Source of the DNA: Chara braunii
Taxonomy: Eukaryota > Streptophyta > Charophyceae > Charales > Characeae
Assembly (NCBI GenBank): GCA_003427395.1
Contig: BFEA01000159.1
Coordinates: forward strand, 2,166,492-2,220,562
Reading direction: 5' to 3'
Length of the DNA: 54,071 bases
Both the position numbers and the translations under genes were made by a program. Positions 50,048-54,071 of the stretch are shown in pieces. The notes beneath the pieces are model-generated. The model did no database searches, was not told where the DNA came from, and saw nothing but the letters and a program-made list of their open reading frames with translations. Within the stretch, counting starts at the first letter, position 1. Each line of letters begins with the position of its first letter.

Positions 50048-51092
50048 ATGATCCTGACCAATTTCTGAGTACAAAATTCACAAGAAAGCACAATGTCATC
50101 CAATTGCAAAAGAAATGAATTTGAGAGGAGAGCGAGGGAAATGAGAAATCAAGGGTACAAAACAAACATCAAGTCCACGAAGTGCGCAACAAATGTACAA
50201 AAGTCTTGTATTCCCAGTCTGCACGCCAAACATCGCATACAAGATTACGCAAATCCCCCGACGCATTTCGATTTGTGCGTAAGCAAGTCTCATAAGGAGG
50301 GTCACCACCGTTTCGTGTGAAGGAAAGTTAATTCCTCCACCTCCTTTTGTAGATCCTTCCCCGCTTACCTCTCTCCCTCAATCTCCTTATCACACGACCT
50401 ACTGTCGCTGCCTCATTATCTCCTCGAAACAAATGGTCATTCACACAGTCGACGCCCTTTCTCCTCCTGGTTATCATAGTACAAGTGCAAAGGAAGACAT
50501 TCCTAGCTACACAGGTCATGGTACAAGCGTTACAGCGGTGATTCGAGCGGCAAATACACAATAGAGAACTGTCACATCGATCCTGCACCATATATCCGCG
50601 CAGATTCCTTAGACTTCACACGTGCCCCTTATTTCGGATTAGAATCCAATCCCCGTGAGCCCTTACTTCGGTTGTCCTAATATGGGTTCCTCCTTGTCCC
50701 AAAAAAACGTTGACTGTTGCCCTGTTCCTAGACACACCGGTACAGAGACAAGTGCCAAAAAGACTATCCAAGTAGCAACGCTGTCAGGAGGGTTGGCCCG
50801 TTCCTCCCATTTGTTTTTTCCATTTTACCAAAAACATTTCCTTATATCAAATACCAAATTTTTTTCTGCGAATCTGGAGCACCTACAGAATTCGGATCAG
50901 CTAGGCACGAATATGAAATTATCTAACTACGACTACGCCCTGCCCTTCTAGGACACCTCATTTTCCTAGATCATCCCTTTGCCTAGAGGCAAGGACCCAA
51001 AAATTTTCGATAGACCCCCTAGTGGAAGTAGATAGAACCATAAAATAGAGCAGCGGAGATTGCAGCCTCTGAAACAGATAACGTTCTACTTT

Positions 51093-51094
<2 letters not shown>
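50048..51094. other. No gene seen
   Basis: Short frames at 50093-50591 and 50655-50951 lack domains, and those at 50096-50320 overlap on both strands. No repeats recognised. Confidence 0.4.

Positions 51095-51159
<65 letters not shown>
51095..51159. repeat. (GA)n microsatellite
   Basis: About 65 bases of GA with one AAAG interruption. Confidence 0.97.
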
Positions 51160-51258
51160 GCCTACCACCATAGGTCACCTTCCAGTTAGCGGTATGATGG
51201 TGGGGGTAGACCTGGTTGATCCATACATCCCACCACCTTGGCAAATCTTGCCTAGGAT

Positions 51259-51378
51259 CTGAAGAAGAAGAAGAAGACGAAGAAGAAGAAGAAGAAGAAG
51301 AAGAAGAAGAAGAAGAAGAAGAAGGGAAAAAAAAAAAAAAGCAGAAGCAGAAGAGGAAGAAGAAGAAGAAGAAGAAGA
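51259..51378. repeat. (GAA)n microsatellite
   Basis: GAA units with an A-run (51325-51340) and GCAGAA variants. Glu/Lys-rich or Ser-rich frames across it are by-products. Confidence 0.97.
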
Positions 51379-52264
51379 CCTTTGGGGGGTGTACCTGGAG
51401 GCAGGCCTCCTTAACAAGGCAAACGATGGTCGCCCCTACTGCATTATCGTCAGTTGAGGATCTCCATAATTGAAGCATTGATGCAGTAATGGTCATTCTC
51501 TTCGCCCTTTCGGGCGAGAATGAAGAAGAGGAAGGCGATGTACACTAGCAAAGACCAGTGATAACTCCCCTCCTTGTCGCCAACCAAACTCCTCCTTTTC
51601 TTCTTTCCTCTTATTCAAACAATAAATCATAATAATATTAATGATGAATGGCAAAACTAGAATCAATATCCAAATCCCTCTTCTACTGCCAACACAACTT
51701 AAGGTCCACCATATCCATGGCCACCCTACTCCTTCCTCTTCACTTAGGCCGAGGCTATGGCAGACTACAAAGGGTCTTGCCCTCACATGCAAAACACAAC
51801 GTAAAGCAACTATGACCACTTCAACTAAGGCCGCCATGCCAGACTCTGCCTCGAAGCTTCTTGGTGCGACTTTACCCCAATGGGGGCCTTCCAGATGCAG
51901 TGCCCACCAAGGTTATGAAGATGGCGCCACCGATGGCCAAGTAAGTACTCCCGGCGCTCCCCTCCCGTAGTCCTTTCTTTCCTCCTCCTCCTGCCCAAGC
52001 TCATCCACCATAGCCAAGGTGAAGAGTTGGGCACTCCTTCTTCCTCAGCAGCGCTGCTCCAGACGAGCGGTGCTCCACTACCCGCGCCAACAGCGTGTCG
52101 CCCAAATTTGCACGCGGCAAATGAGGAAGAGCTCCTCGCTCTTCCGGGAGATATAGTGAGGCAGCAGCCTCCTTGGGCGGTGACTTCCAGGCCGCGCAGC
52201 CTCCAAGCCAACCGTACCTCCTCCTTTTCGGAGGGCAACATCATTGCAGACTCTGATATTGTCC
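51379..52264. other. No gene assigned
   Basis: Several frames of 100-176 codons overlap on both strands (51493-52557). None has a recognisable domain; the plus frame 52027-52557 runs into repeat Z and a T-tract. Confidence 0.4.
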
Positions 52265-52520
52265 GCACAGACCCTCGACTACAAGCTACTTGGACTGGTA
52301 CTAACCCACACCTAGCCTACCGCTATTGGGCGTCTAAAAATGCCAACTTTTATCTTCTTTTGCTTGGCCTCAAGTCCCCGACATATCTATGGCTACTTTG
52401 TGTGGTACCGGCCTACCTGCCACTTTATTTTTGTCCGCTGCACAAGTTTTTTTTTTTTTTTTTGATGATGATGCTGAAGATGATGGAGATTAGTAAATCA
52501 GCTGATGATGACAAAGATGA
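52265..52520. repeat. Dispersed repeat Z, second copy, plus GAT-rich tail
   Basis: TTGGACTGGTACTAACCCACACCTAGCCTACC ... TCTAAAAATGCCAACTTTT ... GTGGTACCGGCCTACC matches 47200-47330. A T-tract (52447-52463) and GATGATGATGCTGAAGATGATGG follow. Confidence 0.75.
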
Positions 52521-52599
52521 TGGCTACATCCACAACTCGCAGCCCCACAATCAATGAGCAACTCCTAACTTTCTCCTAAACTAGACTCGGCATTCCAAA

Positions 52600-52840
52600 G
52601 ATAAAATCAACATGCCCAATATCTGCCATCGTTCTCATTTTCTCATTACCAAAACTATACCCGACCTCAAACTCTAGGTTGTCTTGGTAGTACCTCTTAG
52701 TTCGCCACTGGATTGCCTTCCTCCCTTGACAAATCCCAGATCTTTCTACCAGGCCTCGCGCTCCTGCTACAAATTAGGTCATAGGGCAAACACCCCAGCA
52801 TTGGCCACCGTCATTCTGGCATTGGCAAACCAAGAGCTCA
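52600..52840 (-). repeat. Family R internal fragment
   Basis: CGCCACTGGATTGCCTTCC, CCCAGATCTTTCTACCAGGCCTCGCGCTCC, GGTCATAGGGCAAACACCCC and CACCGTCATTCTGGCATTGGC follow the order at 15640-15775. Terminal hairpins are absent. Confidence 0.7.
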
Positions 52841-53952
52841 GAACACTACTACTCTAGCAAACACTAACCAGGATTCAGCTATCCCTGAAATCTTGTTATC
52901 CATAATAGAAGAAACCAAATGTCGCTAAGGGAGTGTCACAGCCAACTAAGGTGGATAAAGCCTAATCAGCCTAATTTAGGATGTACTATGTTTGTCCTGG
53001 TTCCTTAGAGACAACCGTCTGTCTCCCAGACACTTGCGCAGTACTGGAAACGTTAGTGCTTATAAGTTTTTTCCCCCCTCCTCCTTCCCACCCTGTCCCT
53101 TCGTTGCCTTGGCCGATAAAGAGTGTCAAAATTAGACGACCTTCCCTATCAGCCCCAACTTGGAACAATCCCATTCTCACACCCTTCAACCCAGAGAAAT
53201 TTAGTTCCCACCCAAAGTATTCCTTTGCCTGCCCCATACCCTAATATGCCTCCCTTGAGGTTTGATGTTCGCCCTCACATCTACCTTGACCCTAGAGTAG
53301 AGTATCCCCCACAATCTGCACATACCCCCTCCCGAGCATCACTACCCTCCTTGTGAAGCTCGTGTAGAACAGAGCTCACCCCCTCCAAGAAACCCTCATA
53401 CAAATTTTGAAAGAAACATTGATACAAACGGAAGAGGAATAAAAAAAAAAACATGCGAAATTTAGAAATCCGTTTTTTTTAAAAAGGGGTTGAAACGAGT
53501 CTCAATTACTGGGGAAGACTTATGGGAGGTTCCAAAAGAAGATGAGATGTGACATGTGTGTAACTAACTAAGTTGATAGATAACATGAGAGATTAATTAA
53601 TAATTGATTAATCAATTCGAATTTTTAGGTATTGAAAATTTCATTGCAGACAATTATCGTGAAATCCAGTATATGATGATAAGGATAGTCAAAAACATTT
53701 CGAGATTTTAGTTATAATATTAATTAACGAAGCTAAAAGTCGAAAAAAATTAAGTATAAGTTGTGTAGCATCGTGTTTGGATTCGGTGACCGAACCCAAA
53801 CGTTCGCTACCGAACGCGAACAAGCGTCAAAACCTTAAAAAACACAAAAAATATGAAAAACATATATGTTATGTAAAATAATAATACAAACAACGTTTGC
53901 CTGGAAGGTATGTTAAAATTTGTAACCAAATTCGAGTTAAAAATAAAAAACT
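52841..53952. other. No gene seen; A/T-rich toward the right end
   Basis: Frames at 52981-53356 overlap on both strands without domains. From 53450 the DNA is A/T-rich. I see no plant snRNA upstream element or well-placed TATA before the U2 sequence. Confidence 0.45.
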
Positions 53953-54064
53953 ATACCTTTTCTCGACCTTTTGGCTAAGATCAAGTATAGTATCTGTTCT
54001 GATCAGTTTCATATCTAATCCGTGGTCCATCGGGCCACACGATATTAAAAAAAAAAAAAAAAAA
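53953..54064 (+). pseudogene. U2: U2 snRNA 5' portion with poly(A) tail (retropseudogene or U2-derived SINE)
   Basis: ATACCTTTTCTCGACCTTTTGGCTAAGATCAAGTATAGTATCTGTTCT, then GATCAGTTTCATATCTAATC and a CGTGGTCCATCGGGCCACACG stem-loop, follow U2 from base 1 through stem IIb to GATATTAAA. Next comes an A-run to 54064 instead of the Sm site and stems III-IV, so only about 97 of about 190 bases are present. The branch-site recognition sequence GUAGUA reads ATAGTA. An exact 5' end, an internal 3' stop and a poly(A) tail fit retroposition of a U2 transcript. Confidence 0.88.
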
Positions 54065-54071
54065 ACGAAAT

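Noticed and set aside
51493-52557. Overlapping frames of 100-176 codons as genes
   Set aside because: Both strands are open at once, no domain is recognisable and part is dispersed repeat Z.

Overview
This window looks like a gene-poor, repeat-saturated stretch of a eukaryotic nuclear genome. I found no intact host protein-coding gene. Three things point to a green plant or streptophyte alga: a U2 snRNA-like sequence at the right end with a plant-like 5' domain, a mitochondrial-type insert carrying pieces of nad3, large-subunit rRNA, nad2, rpl2 and rps19 (plant mitochondria encode rpl2 and rps19), and plant-type LINEs with a C-terminal RT zinc-binding domain. A charophyte such as Chara would fit, but that is inference. 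Three assembly gaps (15986-16070, 27386-27456, 38105-38756) interrupt the sequence.

Layout. 1-2410: a dispersed retroposed repeat (called family R here), (GAT)n microsatellite and low-order repeats. 2411-8310: a decayed Ty3/gypsy LTR retrotransposon on the minus strand (gag, zinc knuckle, protease, RT, RNase H, truncated integrase) with a candidate tRNA-iMet primer-binding site. 9000-12240: small inverted-repeat elements and family R. 12283-12530: a hammerhead ribozyme core whose stem III is a perfect 78-bp inverted repeat. 12541-16348: LINE tails, R copies, a TTAA-flanked MITE and a short retroposed element with a 17-bp target-site duplication. 16349-21795: a 5'-truncated LINE on the minus strand. 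22022-25190: another R copy and a LINE fragment. 25340-29500: tandem repeats, a 194-bp-arm palindrome around a gap, and a 1.5-kb C/T-rich block. 29508-38783: a long decayed LINE on the plus strand with ORF1 and ORF2, interrupted by a 0.5-kb inverted-repeat element. 38900-43560: tandem repeats and R-related sequence. 44195-45430: the mitochondrial mosaic. 45430-49020: duplicated blocks and small inverted-repeat elements. 49157-50047: another LINE 3' fragment. 51095-51380: microsatellites. 53953-54064: a 3'-truncated U2 with a poly(A) tail.

How the parts relate. The LINE copies and the short R elements end in the same structured tail: two hairpins close to the poly(A) tract, with compensatory changes among copies. 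The LINE copies add a third hairpin whose loop is conserved while its stem sequence changes from copy to copy. This suggests the R elements use the LINE retroposition machinery by sharing its 3' recognition structure. The hammerhead/inverted-repeat unit and the polyadenylated U2 fragment suggest further RNA-mediated mobility. Every protein-coding element seen here is broken by stops, frameshifts, insertions or truncation.
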